A DNA stretch of 64,000 nucleotides, taken from assembly GCF_012273895.1 (NCBI RefSeq), contig NC_052113.1:2098195-2162194 (forward strand), written 5' to 3'. This DNA comes from Zerene cesonia. Its lineage: Eukaryota > Arthropoda > Insecta > Lepidoptera > Pieridae. Each line of letters opens with the position of its first letter. Position 1 is the first letter of the stretch. Below are positions 1-10,879 of the stretch, piece after piece. The notes under the pieces were generated by a model, which had not been told where the DNA came from, searched no databases, and saw only the letters and a list, made by a program, of their open reading frames with translations. Position numbers and translations under genes: made by a program.

Positions 1-286
1 TGGGGGGAGATTCTACTCTAAATTGGACGAAATGACAATACCCCATCAAACGAAAGAATCGCATCTAGTCCGAAAACCACCAATTTATCGAGTTATAATA
101 AAAAAAAAACAGTCTCTTTCGTTTTTGGGACATTGTTTGAAAAGAACGTTAATACCCAATAGAGAGTTATATAATAATATTAACTTTGTTATGTGAACAA
201 TATTTTTATAAAAATATTCTTATCAGAAGAGGGAAAATGAAAACCAACATAACATTAGCAAATTTATTTCCCATTTCATTACCCAT

Positions 287-1458
287 TCAAGAATTAGCCA
301 GAGCGTGCTTCGCCTTAAATATCCTAAGGGTGTTGTCACACGCGCCGCTCACGAGCAGGGCCGGGTTGGACCAATTGCAACATAGGACCTTATCTTCGTG
401 GCCCGTCAAATCGTACAGCGGGGTCTTTGGACTGAAATAGACAAAAAATTGTTAAATGAGATAATAATAAATAAAACACTCATACTACGCAATTATTGAA
501 CTGATTAAAAAAAAATCCAAAAATCCGTGTATATAACTATATTTCTTTTAATTATTTTGCTATATCACGAGTATCATACCAATAACACAACACCATACCT
601 CCTAGTCTCCCACAATTTGACTTTCCCATCATAGCCGGCGGACAAGAACATAGTATCACTCGTGGTGGACCACCGCACGGCCTGCACCCAGCCCGTGTGC
701 GATGTGTATGTTGTTTTAACGAGGCTCTCTGTAGTCAAATAAATAGTAATCATTAAAAAAAAAAACAAACTGCCTTCAATGCATCAGCTTTCTAATGAAA
801 ACAGATCATATAAATTGGTTCACCGAGTCGAGTTGAATGTGAACTTAGTTAATTGATTATTAAACGATACGTATAAGTAAAGTCGTTTATAATATATATA
901 CAATTAATGAAGAGGATCTTACCTGAAGATCTAGGATCGTAGAGGCGAACATGTCTATCGGCTGAAGCCGCAATGATGCTGTTGTTGAGAGGCGACCAAT
1001 CTAGATCGAAGAATGCCTTGTTTCCTGCAACAGAAACAGCATTTATAATTGTACAAATAAACAAACTTACCAGAAGGCTTAATAAATGGCTTTTTCCAAC
1101 TTTATGCAGATGATTATGGCTAATCTCGATTAAACAAGTGCTCATAAAAAAATGTATATGAAATTTAAAAATAAAAACAAAGTTTACTGCAAAATTTAAT
1201 TCCAACCGCTTAGTCATTACACAAACCCTCATAAGTATTTATAATAACAATGAAATAATTACTACTACACTACATAAATAATTAAATAAAAAAACGATAA
1301 ACTTCACACCCACCCGCAATGTCCTGTTTAATGCCGCCAAGTTCGCAGTCCCACAGCTTGATCAAGTGATCCCACCCACTGGACACCACTGTGTTGAAAT
1401 CTATCCATTTGATACCTGATACGGCCTCGCGGTGACCTTTTAGTGTTGTTAATGGTTC
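287..1458 (-). CDS. WDR12: WDR12-type ribosome biogenesis WD40 protein, C-terminal exons (partial)
   Basis: Four minus-strand exons join in frame: 1458-1314, 1024-923, 728-599 and 431-287 (stop TGA at 289-287), about 173 residues, all with GT-AG junctions. They encode the last WD40 blades. Visible motifs are LKGHREAVSGIKW, SSGWDHLIKLWD, SADRHVRLYDPRS, SHTGWVQAVRW, GYDGKVKLWETRS, YDLTGHEDKVLCCNW and SGACDNTLRIF, which follow the order and spacing of metazoan WDR12. WDR12 (yeast Ytm1) belongs to the PeBoW complex (Pes1-Bop1-WDR12), needed for 27S/32S pre-rRNA processing and 60S assembly in the nucleolus. The N-terminal NLE domain and first blades are missing; they should lie in or beyond the 100-N gap at 1527. 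An AATAAA (268-263) lies 19 bases past the stop. The family call is firm from the blade sequences; exon borders were inferred by eye. Confidence 0.9.
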
Positions 1459-1526
1459 CTGAAATAAGATTTTGTCGTTCATGTCATAGTCGGCAAAAGG
1501 CGGTTTGGCCATCTGATGGTGCATTA

Positions 1527-1626
1527 NNNNNNNNNNNNNNNNNNNNNNNNNNNNNNNNNNNNNNNNNNNNNNNNNNNNNNNNNNNNNNNNNNNNNNNNNN
1601 NNNNNNNNNNNNNNNNNNNNNNNNNN
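1527..1626. other. Assembly gap, 100 N
   Basis: Exactly 100 Ns, the usual placeholder for a gap of unknown size. It separates the truncated WDR12 gene (minus strand) from P450 copy A, which lacks its first seven exons. Both missing 5' parts could lie here. Confidence 0.98.
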
Positions 1627-1690
1627 CGATCAGTGAAACAGATGAACATCATCTGCCCCATACCCCAGTAGGAGGAGGGGGAGGGGCTTC
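1627..1690. repeat. Dispersed repeat fragment, family F6
   Basis: The run GTGAAACAGATGAACATCAT followed by CTGCCCCATACCCCAGTAGG resembles 26180-26250 (intron 8 of P450 copy D) and, more weakly, 41400-41465. The transposon class cannot be told from these fragments. Confidence 0.4.
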
Positions 1691-1940
1691 TTAAAATGTG
1701 ACAGGCTGTGGTGAGTAGGGGGAAGGGTCAAAAAAAGCCAACTTTTGTGTGACGTAATTTATGTAAGGCCGATTATGAGTAATTTTCATCATCTTTTATA
1801 AACTCCTATTTATATTGGTTAATCGCCTTTTCCATTTATCTTCGTGACACAGTAGCCTACACGTTCACGCAACCCGCCTTGTCAACGCTTCACAATATTA
1901 TTGTAGCTGTATTACAGCTACATTAAGGATTAAATCCTTA

Positions 1941-2132
1941 ATGAAAATGGGTGCCGATAAGACTGTGTTCATGCTGCGTATACCACTCAGCTCCAACAAA
2001 TTCCCTTCTCAGTTTAAGCGCACACAACTTCCTGTGACTTCATGCTTTTTCATGACAATAAACAAGTCACAGGGTCAGACGTTTTAAGTCACTGGTATTG
2101 ATCTGACAACTGTCTGTTTTTCTCATGGTCAA
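1941..2132 (+). pseudogene. Helitron Rep/Hel helicase fossil (C-terminal helicase piece)
   Basis: One frame reads 64 codons with a single internal stop (TAA at 2085-2087). It contains FPSQFKRTQLPV, then MTINKSQGQTF, the stop, then GIDLTTVCFSHGQ. This is the motif order of the Pif1-like helicase end of Helitron transposons (QFPv...FAMTINKsQGQ...fsHGQ), which drives rolling-circle transposition. Only this fragment is visible: the Rep nuclease and the rest of the helicase are absent and the stop inactivates it. It lies in what should be intron 7 of P450 copy A. The lepidopteran-style tail around 2235-2265 (ACGCGAACGAAGTCGCGGGC) may belong to it or to a nested repeat. Confidence 0.8.
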
Positions 2133-2336
2133 CGTAGTCCACCTTTTGGAGACCAGACATGAAAAACTAACCTTTATATCTAAGCTAAACTAACTAATTT
2201 AATTGAAATCCTCCAGTTGTTCACGTCCTAAGTTCACGCGAACGAAGTCGCGGGCGTCAGCCAGTATTTTGATAATCATAGGATTGAAGTTTTGTAATAT
2301 GACTGAAACAATATTTAAGCAAGATTTACTTTTAAG

Positions 2337-2981
2337 GTGGCTTTCGGAGTAACGGCTCTATTGTATCATCTGGCAAGTAACCCAGGCGTCCAGATGAAAC
2401 TTCGCGAAGAAATCAATTCCTCATCGCCGAGTAGAAAATACTTGAAAGCATGCATAAAAGAGTCACAGAGGCTACAACCCGTCGTATCAATAAATTTTCG
2501 AAGAACTACAAAGGACCATATCGTTTCTAACTACCATATTCCTGCAGGGGTAATTTTTTTTGTTATTCAATAATTATATATCAGTGCTCAATATTGATAT
2601 TGCTTTTTTATATCTATATCTATAAAGTGTTTAGATCAAAATCTTTTTGGTTTGCAGATTGATGTCCTGTCGCCGAACGAGGTACTAAGTAAAATGGAGA
2701 AACATTATCCGAAAGCCACAGAATTTCTACCAGAGCGTTGGTTGGTCGATAAGTCAGACCCATTATATCATGGCAACACTCATCCCATGGTCACTCAGCC
2801 CTTTGGCTTTGGTGTGCGCTCGTGTATTGGAAGAAGAATAGCTGAGTTGGAGATTGAGATTCTAATAGAGAAAATGATACGGAATATGAGTGTGGCCTGG
2901 ACCGGTCCGCCTCCACGAAAGATCACCAGAGTCTCGAATGCCTTTGAGAAACCTTACCATTTTAAGTTTGAGCGTATTTAA
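2337..2981 (+). CDS. Mitochondrial-clan cytochrome P450, copy A (last two exons only)
   Basis: Exon 8 is 2337-2549 (phase 0 at both ends) and exon 9 is 2658-2981 with stop TAA, together 178 residues. Seen in order: K-helix E-x-x-R within CIKESQRLQP, the PERW motif in FLPERWLVD, and the heme-thiolate loop PFGFGVRSCIGRRIAELE with its Cys ligand. The following RR-x-AELE is typical of mitochondrial P450s and is the likely ferredoxin-binding face. Exon sizes equal those of copies B-D (213 and 324 bases). Exons 1-7 are absent: upstream there are only about 700 bases with a Helitron fossil and then the 100-N gap, so either they lie in the gap or the copy is truncated. Polyadenylation signal near 3019. 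Family most like lepidopteran CYP333, judged by eye. Confidence 0.85.
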
Positions 2982-3841
2982 ATACGCTGACTGATTTTAT
3001 ATTAAACAATGACTGATAAATAAATGTTGGAATTACTTTTAAGTGTGCAATACAAATGCTATAGAGCGCGGGTGTCACCACTTTTCCTTATGCCTATCGT
3101 AAGCAGATTTGTTGTAGATACTTATCTGTTGTAAAGAGCTTTGATAATTACGTTCCATGCATGATACAGGGAAAATATTGATAGTTGGAATTATGACGTT
3201 TGTGTTACACATTACTTTTTCTAGTTTAATAATACTTATAATAAGGAATTTTTATTGAAGATTTAAAAAAGAAGTAGTAGCTAGTTGATATTTATAAAGT
3301 TTATTGTGATTAGATTGTGATTGTCCTTTAAAAAGGGTTATTTTACTGAAAACTTGCAGTTTCGTTGTCATAATATAACATTAACGTATTCGGAACTGTA
3401 TTCTTATATATATTCCTGTACTACTCCTTTTCCTCACCCATCCCAGTCCAATCCTTCTTTCCAATTATCAATCATTTCCTTATTCCTAATCCCATAAAAA
3501 CGAGTTGTGTATACACAGCGGCACTTCCTGTGCGAATGTTTATAAGAAAAATCAAGCAAGCAGAACATTACATTAAAAGTAAGCAAAAAGCGATCTCTAC
3601 CAGGCAACCCTTAAAGTAGCAGGAAAAATAAATAAAAATAGTAGGTGAGCAAAAATCCTTTGTGTTTGTTACCTCATTATTAATAATTTTTTATTTCATA
3701 GCTGGTGTCAGCCATGTGGTCCCATTTATATTTGGTGTGGTTCTGACAATTTAAATGTATTTAGTTTTTCGTTAAAAAATGATTATTGACTGCACCATAG
3801 CACGTATCAAAACATTATTATTTTAATGTAATATATAAATT

Positions 3842-4005
3842 ACGTTTCACGTTGTTTGTCCGCGACGGACTCCAAAACTACTCAATCGATGTTAATCAAA
3901 TTAGCTCCCATGTGCCATTTGATCCAACTAATAAGATAAGATAGTTTATGTGATTTCAATTACGATAAATTACTACCCGGGTGGAGCCGGGGCGTGCAGA
4001 TAGTT
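3842..4005 (+). repeat. Dispersed repeat, family F4
   Basis: Starts near GTTTGTCCGCGACGGACTCC, continues with the common phrase on an unmatched query to GATCCAACTAATAAGATAAG, and ends in CCCGGGTGGAGCCGGGGCG. A second similar end (CTGGGCGAAGCCGGGACGAG) lies at about 4168-4190. Lepidopteran genomes carry many such short elements; the class is not determined. Confidence 0.5.
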
Positions 4006-4253
4006 TATATTTTAAAATTATACCTACTACAAGTGTAGTTACTCGATTTAAAAACAAAATAGTATAACATATGACACTCACGGATAACGTGGCTTTTTAT
4101 TGGAAAAATAATTTCTAAAATAGGTACAGGTCATAGGCTATATTTTATTTTATTTTTATCCCGGGACAATCTGGGCGAAGCCGGGACGAGTGGCTAGTAT
4201 ATTAGTAGGACCATATTTTTAAGCGCTTTAAACTTTTGTTCCAAATATAGTTT

Positions 4254-4430
4254 ACTAGCTGCGCCCCTCGGTTTCACCCGCGTAAGTCCGTATCCCGTAG
4301 TTATATATTTTATTCCATCATATGTTATTCCAGTTGTCCAGCTATCTACGTACCAAATTTCATTGCAATCGGTTCAGTAGTTTTTGCTTGAAAGAGCAAC
4401 AAACACACATACATCCTTACAAACTCTAAA
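4254..4430 (+). repeat. Dispersed repeat family F1, copy 1
   Basis: Begins CTAGCTGCGCCCCTCGGTTT, passes through CCAGCTATCTACGTACCAAA and GCAATCGGTTCAGTAGTTTT, and ends near CATCCTTACAAACTCTAAA. The same ordered blocks occur at about 20034, 31131, 33691 and 54234 on plus and at 32497 on minus. It is a short non-autonomous element; SINE, LINE tail or Helitron relative cannot be settled here. Confidence 0.8.
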
Positions 4431-4556
4431 ATGTAAGCAAATGTAAATGTTATGCCATACCTTCGGTTTACGTGTTATATTCGGTATATCGCTGAGCTTC
4501 ACAATGCGGCGCGGCACTGTCTCATGATTCTTTAAGCTGGCATGACTTTTTTATTT

Positions 4557-4725
4557 ATTAGCGGTCCGCCCCCGTTTCGCCCGAGGTATATATATAGCCT
4601 ATAGCATTCCTCAGTAAATGGGCTATCTAACACTGAAAAAATATTTCATATCGGACCAGTAGTTCCTGAGATTAGTGTTTTCAAACAAACAAACTCTTCA
4701 GGTTTATAATTTTAGTCTACATTAA
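4557..4725 (+). repeat. Dispersed repeat family F3, copy 1
   Basis: Starts TATTAGCGGTCCGCCCCCGT, contains AAATGGGCTATCTAACACTG and AGTAGTTCCTGAGATTAG, and ends in a TTTATAATTTTAGTCTA tail. It matches 14817-14979 (intron 2 of copy C) and pieces at 40928, 55618, 58335 and 59765. Confidence 0.75.
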
Positions 4726-5084
4726 CAAGAAACAAGCACGAATGAAATAAGGCTACAGGTGAAATGGGGCTTTCAACAATATATGAATACAATGAGTTTT
4801 GTACAAGCGCACAGACAAACAGATAAACAGACATTATGGCAAATATTCTAATAATGATTGTTTAGGGTTCAACTGCTATAATAAAAGTCCCTCATGATGT
4901 TCCTTTTTCAAATATTTTCCATGTACAGACACTGACCGTCTACGATATAATTATATGTACAGATATGTAAAAAAGGCATTAATCAATCATTTAGAGATAA
5001 TATTCAAGCACAAGCGTAAAACTATCTAAATCTTTATGTACCAATTTTTATCTTTATTTGAAGGAGATGACTTTTAAATATTTT

Positions 5085-5093
5085 TCAAGGTTA
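5085..5093 (+). promoter_or_regulatory. FTZ-F1/nuclear-receptor half-site-like element, copy B promoter
   Basis: TCAAGGTTA lies 89 bases before the copy B start codon. The matching position before copy C has TCAAGGTGA (13196-13204) and before copy D the perfect TCAAGGTCA (22353-22361). The core TCAAGGT is conserved in all three promoters together with a downstream ACCAAACATT block. Function is inferred from the known FTZ-F1/NR5A consensus YCAAGGYCR. Confidence 0.35.
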
Positions 5094-5173
5094 GATTTAT
5101 TACTTAGAGTGACATGGCACATTAATAAACCAAACATTGGACCCAGTGAACAGTTTGTAGCGATAACTTTAAC

Positions 5174-8100
5174 ATGTCTGTATTACGGAATTTGAATCGA
5201 AATATATTTGTACCTCATAATATACGCCATGGGTATGTTATTTTTTATTATTTTTATATTCATAGATAGCATGTTTTGAAAGGACATACTTTTGGGTCTA
5301 AAAACAGTTTTCATAGAAAAATTCAAGTATTTAATTAATACAAAAATGTGTTTTAATAACTCGTTGATCATTTTTACTATTATACGAATAGAATAGTACT
5401 ATATATATCCAATTTTTCTTTACTTTGTTTAATTTCAAAGAAGTGGCAGTATGCCTTTTTACTACTACTTTATAATAACTATAATACGACGTGAATTACG
5501 TCAAGTATTTATTTTAGTAAAAACCTATCTACAAACCTACAATAATTTATGAAAGTCATATCGAATGACGTATAATTTAACGACATTTTTGCCTATTTAT
5601 TTCTTTCTATCCCCCGAATGTAAGTTTGGATATTACACCGTTAAAATATTATTTACAAATAAACTGTAGCTTAAAACTTGAACCCAATATAGGTCACTCA
5701 CTATATAAAATTTTGTCATAATCTATGTAGTGGTTTTTACTTGAATAATACACAAACAAATAGACAAACAGAATAAATATTTACTTACATTGCCTATGAC
5801 AATTGTACAGTAATCACTCTTTTTAAGAAACATTTAGAAAAGCTAAGTTCATATAGAAGAACTTTTGACCCTTGCGTAAATCTAAATCTATTCAACAGAA
5901 ACACATGAAATTACTTTATTACCAAAGAACAATATTAAAAACTAGTAAGCTGTTAGCAAAACAAAAGATGCATTATTAGTGAAAACTGGAAAAGCAGAAT
6001 CTTAAGCTTATTTCGTCGTAAGTGATTATAATAAGTACATACAAAATATTCTACTTAACATTTAAAATGTCATATTTTTCATTTTTAAATTAACGTTCTT
6101 ATAGTCGATAATGATAAAACAAGAAATAGTTCTAAAAATAGTCCAAGAAAATGGGTAGGGTAAATGCGAATTTGAGATTAAAACTTGAATTTTTGATATA
6201 ATTTACTTTGNNNNNNNNNNNNNNNNNNNNNNNNNNNNNNNNNNNNNNNNNNNNNNNNNNNNNNNNNNNNNNNNNNNNNNNNNNNNNNNNNNNNNNNNNN
6301 NNNNNNNNNNNNNNNNNNNNNNNNNNNNNNNNNNNNNNNNNNNNNNNNNNNNNNNNNNNNNNNNNNNNNNNNNNNNNNNNNNNNNNNNNNNNNNNNNNNN
6401 NNNNNNNNNNNNNNNNNNNNNNNNNNNNNNNNNNNNNNNNNNNNNNNNNNNNNNNNNNNNNNNNNNNNNNNNNNNNNNNNNNNNNNNNNNNNNNNNNNNN
6501 NNNNNNNNNNNNNNNNNNNNNNNNNNNNNNNNNNNNNNNNNNNNNNNNNNNNNNNNNNNNNNNNNNNNNNNNNNNNNNNNNNNNNNNNNNNNNNNNNNNN
6601 NNNNNNNNNNNNNNNNNNNNNNNNNNNNNNNNNNNNNNNNNNNNNNNNNNNNNNNNNNNNNNNNNNNNNNNNNNNNNNNNNNNNNNNNNNNNNNNNNNNN
6701 NNNNNNNNNNNNNNNNNNNNNNNNNNNNNNNNNNNNNNNNNNNNNNNNNNNNNNNNNNNNNNNNNNNNNNNNNNNNNNNNNNNNNNNNNNNNNNNNNNNN
6801 NNNNNNNNNNNNNNNNNNNNNNNNNNNNNNNNNNNNNNNNNNNNNNNNNNNNNNNNNNNNNNNNNNNNNNNNNNNNNNNNNNNNNNNNNNNNNNNNNNNN
6901 NNNNNNNNNNNNNNNNNNNNNNNNNNNNNNNNNNNNNNNNNNNNNNNNNNNNNNNNNNNNNNNNNNNNNNNNNNNNNNNNNNNNNNNNNNNNNNNNNNNN
7001 NNNNNNNNNNNNNNNNNNNNNNNNNNNNNNNNNNNNNNNNNNNNNNNNNNNNNNNNNNNNNNNNNNNNNNNNNNNNNNNNNNNNNNNNNNNNNNNNNNNN
7101 NNNNNNNNNNNNNNNNNNNNNNNNNNNNNNNNNNNNNNNNNNNNNNNNNNNNNNNNNNNNNNNNNNNNNNNNNNNNNNNNNNNNNNNNNNNNNNNNNNNN
7201 NNNNNNNNNNCTCAAAGTAAATTATATCAAAAATTCAAGTTTTAATCTCAAATTCGCATTTACCCTACCCATTTTCTTGGACTAAAAATATATTCTCAAT
7301 ACTTTTTTCACATTTATATTTTCAGTGGGATTTACTGGAATGGTCTTGTGTTGTAACTTAAAAGACGTTTTTAGAAAGATTTCGGCCACCCCGTCTCCCT
7401 CTGGCGAGATTTCGTGAGATTTGATTCCCCTTTGCCCCCTCTCTCAATATCACGTGAGATTTTAATAAATATGATTTAAAGATAAAGCAAAACTAAGTAT
7501 TTTTATTTACGACTTTATTACGATCATACTCGAAAATAGCAAACCTGGTTTTAAAATGTGTAACAGTATTTAAGTAAAGAAAAAGAAAATATTTAAAACT
7601 GTATTCTAATGTAATGTTTTCATGTATCATATCGTTGTCGTATCTATTGTGTCTCACGTGTTGACGTAACAAAAAAAAACTGATAACTACCCCACTCTCC
7701 CTAATGTGAGATTAACTGACGTAAGACTCAGCCGGAGGGAGTTCCCTTGAAAGAAATGAGGGAGTTCCCTCAAACATCTATTTATTCAATAAGACTTAAA
7801 ATAAAGCACTTTTTTATCGTCATAACACATTTTTACATATACCACGGGTTCGGAAAGCAGTTTCTACAAAGAAGAGACGTAGGTAATATCCATTAAAAGA
7901 GACTAGACAAACGAAAATGGTTTTATACCAATAATAACTAGATTTCTTCCACTTTACAGGAATAACTTACGTTATATCACCACACTGAATTCTTCACAAT
8001 CGCTAAAATCTTACGAGGAAATTCCTGGATTATCGTCTCTTCCATTTGTAGGACCGTTGCGCCACTTTCTCCCTGTTATTGGTTCGTAATTAGATAACTA

Positions 8101-10794
8101 CCATTAATTTGTTAGATAATAATATTTGAAATTTTGAATGAATACAAATTTTTTACTATTTAAATATTTGATTTCATCACTTTAATAGGATATCGGGTTT
8201 CACTGATATATTTGTGCATGAAATATAAAAGTATGCATGTATTTTTTAATGTCGTTAAATGGCCAAGTTCATAATATGAATTACCATTTACGAATCAATA
8301 ACCTTTTACGTATAGTCATGTGTTTATTTTTTTTAATAGACATTTTCACGGTTTATAATATTTTAGGTACCGTAGGACCACAGAAAACTTTATATGATTT
8401 ATGTAAAGTTCTCTACGATAAATTTGGACCTATTGTAAAACTGGATGGTATGTTTGGAAGGGCGAACATGTTGATATTTTATGAGCCGGAACACTATGCT
8501 CAGGTATATTCTTGAAACGCTTTCAATGTTTCTTCCATATCATTTACTTTCCTCTCCAATTTGTGTATATAAACAGTTATCTTCCAATGTGCGAGATGGC
8601 TTCATTCGTGCAGAATCGTTGCTATGTTCAAAATTAAAAAAGAACTGGCAACACTTCGGGTAATTATATGTGCTTCCTAGGTATTCAGATCAGAGGACGT
8701 TACTCCGAGTCGCCCAGGTTTCCAGACGTTGCTTTATTATAGATCAAAGTTCAAAAAGTCAAGATTTGACGGCGTGTATGGACTAGTTACGGCGTAAGTT
8801 GACATGCATATTTTATCAAGTACGATGATGTTATGAGATAGAAGAGAGCATGCTTAATATGTATAATGTTCTTTTATATTCTTGAGGCTATATATTTATT
8901 TAATTCTCAGTAATGAATCTGCTTCCCTTTATAAAATATCGCCACGTCTTTGCTTTTAATACCATCATCATACAAAATCCTTATAATTAAGTTCCTTCTG
9001 TATACCATGTAACTTCAGACATTAAATTCATAACATATATTGCAAATTTGAAGTGATGAAAGTTTCACATAAATTTGTATTACAGTGAAGGTACACAATG
9101 GCGCGATTTCAGGAGTAAAGTGAATCCGATATTTTTAAAACCGAAACTGGTAAAGCTTTACGCACCAGCGCTGAGTGAAATAGCAGATGACTTTATATCC
9201 AGGTAGTATTTCGTTTGAAATGAATATTGTTGTTGTTAAATTTCATTGGAATCTACTTCGATACTTACTTCTGTTAAATAAAAACATCTATTTCTCTTTG
9301 TTAGTATTTACTTCGTAAAATGCTAAAATTATAAATATTTACAAACTTTTTGATGGATTTATACTCACATATATATGATGATTCAAAAAAAGAGTACCTG
9401 ATATATCTCTGATACACATGATTTACAGATTACTAAAAAATACGGATAACAATGAATTAATGAATGAGAAATTCCACGACGATATAACAAGATGGGCTTT
9501 GGAATCAGTAGCTTTCGTGGGTCTAGGAAGTAGAATAGGTTGCCTACGGGACAACTTGACGAAAGACGATCCAGCTTTGACACTGATCGAATGCGTGAAA
9601 GACGTTGTGGAATACACTTGGGACTTGGAGTTTAAGCCAAATCCGTGGAAATATATACCGACACCGACGTTTAGAAAAATCATGGACACGTATGAACGTC
9701 AGTGGAAGTATGTTTTTTCACCAATTTATATATTTATGAATTATTACTTAGGTGTGGTCAATCAACATGTACTTTTAAAGATGAAAATGTGAATATCAGT
9801 ATTTGTAACTATTATTTCAGTACAAGTGCCTTATTCATAAAAGAAGCTCAGAGGCAGATAAATGAACGAGGCCATGATATTCCGGATGAGGACAAAAGTA
9901 TAATTGAAAAGCTGCTAGCAGTCGATGAGAAAGTTGCTATTATGATGGCCAGTGAAATGCTATTAGCAGGAATAGATTCTGTACGTGTTATATCGATAAT
10001 ATACTACTAATTAATTATAAATTATTACTTAACTCACACTCACTGTTAACATGAAATTATATCATCGAATTACGATTTCATAATTTTATATGTATTTTTT
10101 TTTGTATTAATGAATGAAGTAACAAGTGATTTGAAGTTATATAAAATGACTGAAGCAATGTTTACTTTTAAGACGGCTTTCGGATTTACGGGCCTATTGT
10201 ATAATTTGGCAAGTAACCCAGACGTCCAGACGAAACTTCGCGAAGAAATCAATTCTTCTTCGCCGAGTAGAAGATACTTAAAAGCATGCCTGAAAGAGTC
10301 ACTGAGACTAGAACCTGTCGTATCGGGCAATTTTCGGAGAACTACAAAGGACCATGTCGTTTCTAACTACTATATTCCTGCAGGGGTAATTTATTTTTTG
10401 TTGTTCAATGATAATACATCAGTGCTTTGTTTTCTCGTTGAAAGCTCACCAAAAACTTATTGGTTTTCAGGTTGATATCCTGTCTCCAAACGAGGTGCTA
10501 AGTAAAATGGAGAAACATTACCCAAAAGCCACTGAATTTATACCAGAACGATGGTTGGTCGATAAGTCAGACCCATTATATTATGGCAACACTCATCCCA
10601 TGGTCACTCAGCCCTTTGGATTTGGTGTGCGCTCGTGTATTGCAAGAAGAATAGCTGAGTTAGAGATTGAGATTCTCATAGAGAAAATGATACGGAATAT
10701 GAGGGTGACCTGGACGGGGCCGCCTCCACGAAAGATCACCAGAGTCACGAATACCTTTGAGAAACCTTATCATTTTAAGTTTGAGCGTATTTAA
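5174..10794 (+). CDS. Mitochondrial-clan cytochrome P450, copy B (CYP333-like), complete
   Basis: Nine exons join in frame: 5174-5232, 7960-8081, 8367-8503, 8681-8793, 9086-9202, 9429-9707, 9821-9980, 10173-10385 and 10471-10794; 507 residues. The N terminus (MSVLRNLNRNIFVP...) is Arg/Asn-rich with no acidic residue in the first 35 or so, fitting a mitochondrial presequence, not an ER anchor. Then SYEEIPGLSSLPFVGPLRH, C-helix W-R (EGTQWRDFRSKVNP), I-helix AGIDS (325-329, Ser where Thr is usual), K-helix E371-x-x-R374, PERW, and heme loop FGFGVRSCIARR with Cys456. The residue two after Cys is Ala (10642-10644), where the other copies have Gly. It would take electrons from an adrenodoxin-type ferredoxin; substrate unknown. 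Intron 1 holds a 1000-N gap. AATAAA at 10845. The family assignment is by eye and less sure than the P450 call. Confidence 0.93.
6140..6210 (+). repeat. Left arm of a 71-bp inverted repeat flanking a gap
   Basis: Bases 6140-6210 are the exact reverse complement of 7213-7283, the arms facing each other across the 1000-N gap. They may be ends of a real inverted structure or an artefact of scaffolding over a hairpin. Confidence 0.95.
6211..7210. other. Assembly gap, 1000 N, in intron 1 of P450 copy B
   Basis: Exactly 1000 Ns. Exon 1 of copy B lies before it and exons 2-9 after it, so the joining of exon 1 to this gene depends on correct scaffolding. Copy C shows the same exon 1 to exon 2 order without a gap, which supports the join. 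Confidence 0.98.
7213..7283 (-). repeat. Right arm of the 71-bp inverted repeat
   Basis: Exact reverse complement of 6140-6210, starting two bases after the gap ends. Confidence 0.95.
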
Positions 10795-10879
10795 ATGTAT
10801 GCGATTACTCGCAGATATGTAAGTTGTCAAAAGTACTGTCAAAAAATAAATTTTGCTGTTATTTTTAAGTATGAAACGC

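Larger units (their letters stand above)
2982..5084. other. Spacer A-B, homologous to the spacers after copies B and C
   Basis: No gene seen. Short dispersed repeats occupy much of it (listed separately), plus a LINE-tail scrap at about 3580-3612 that includes CTCTACCAGGCAACC. The stretch from about 4000 to 5170 aligns by eye with 11590-13289 between copies B and C, for example the TTCTTTAAGYTGGCAYGACT block (about 4530 and 12817) and the block just upstream of the start codons. The P450 duplication therefore carried flanking DNA. Confidence 0.7.

Noticed and set aside
1459..1524. Upstream extension of the WDR12 frame (MHHQMAKPPFADYDMNDK)
   Set aside because: A clear TTTCAG acceptor sits directly before the conserved EPLTTLKGH start and the extension does not resemble WDR12; treated as intron.
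6178..7245. Long open frames on both strands over 6178-7245
   Set aside because: They consist almost entirely of the N gap; no coding information.
8237..8515. Plus frame reading through intron 2 into exon 3 of copy B (also 14875-15195 for copy C)
   Set aside because: Intron read-through; the clear AG acceptor and the paralogue alignment define the exon start.
9383..9689. Minus-strand open frames over P450 exon 6 (also 15918-16268, 16583-16852, 25802-25987 and 17058-17255)
   Set aside because: Antisense shadows of well-supported P450 exons; they recur in the paralogues only because the exons are conserved.
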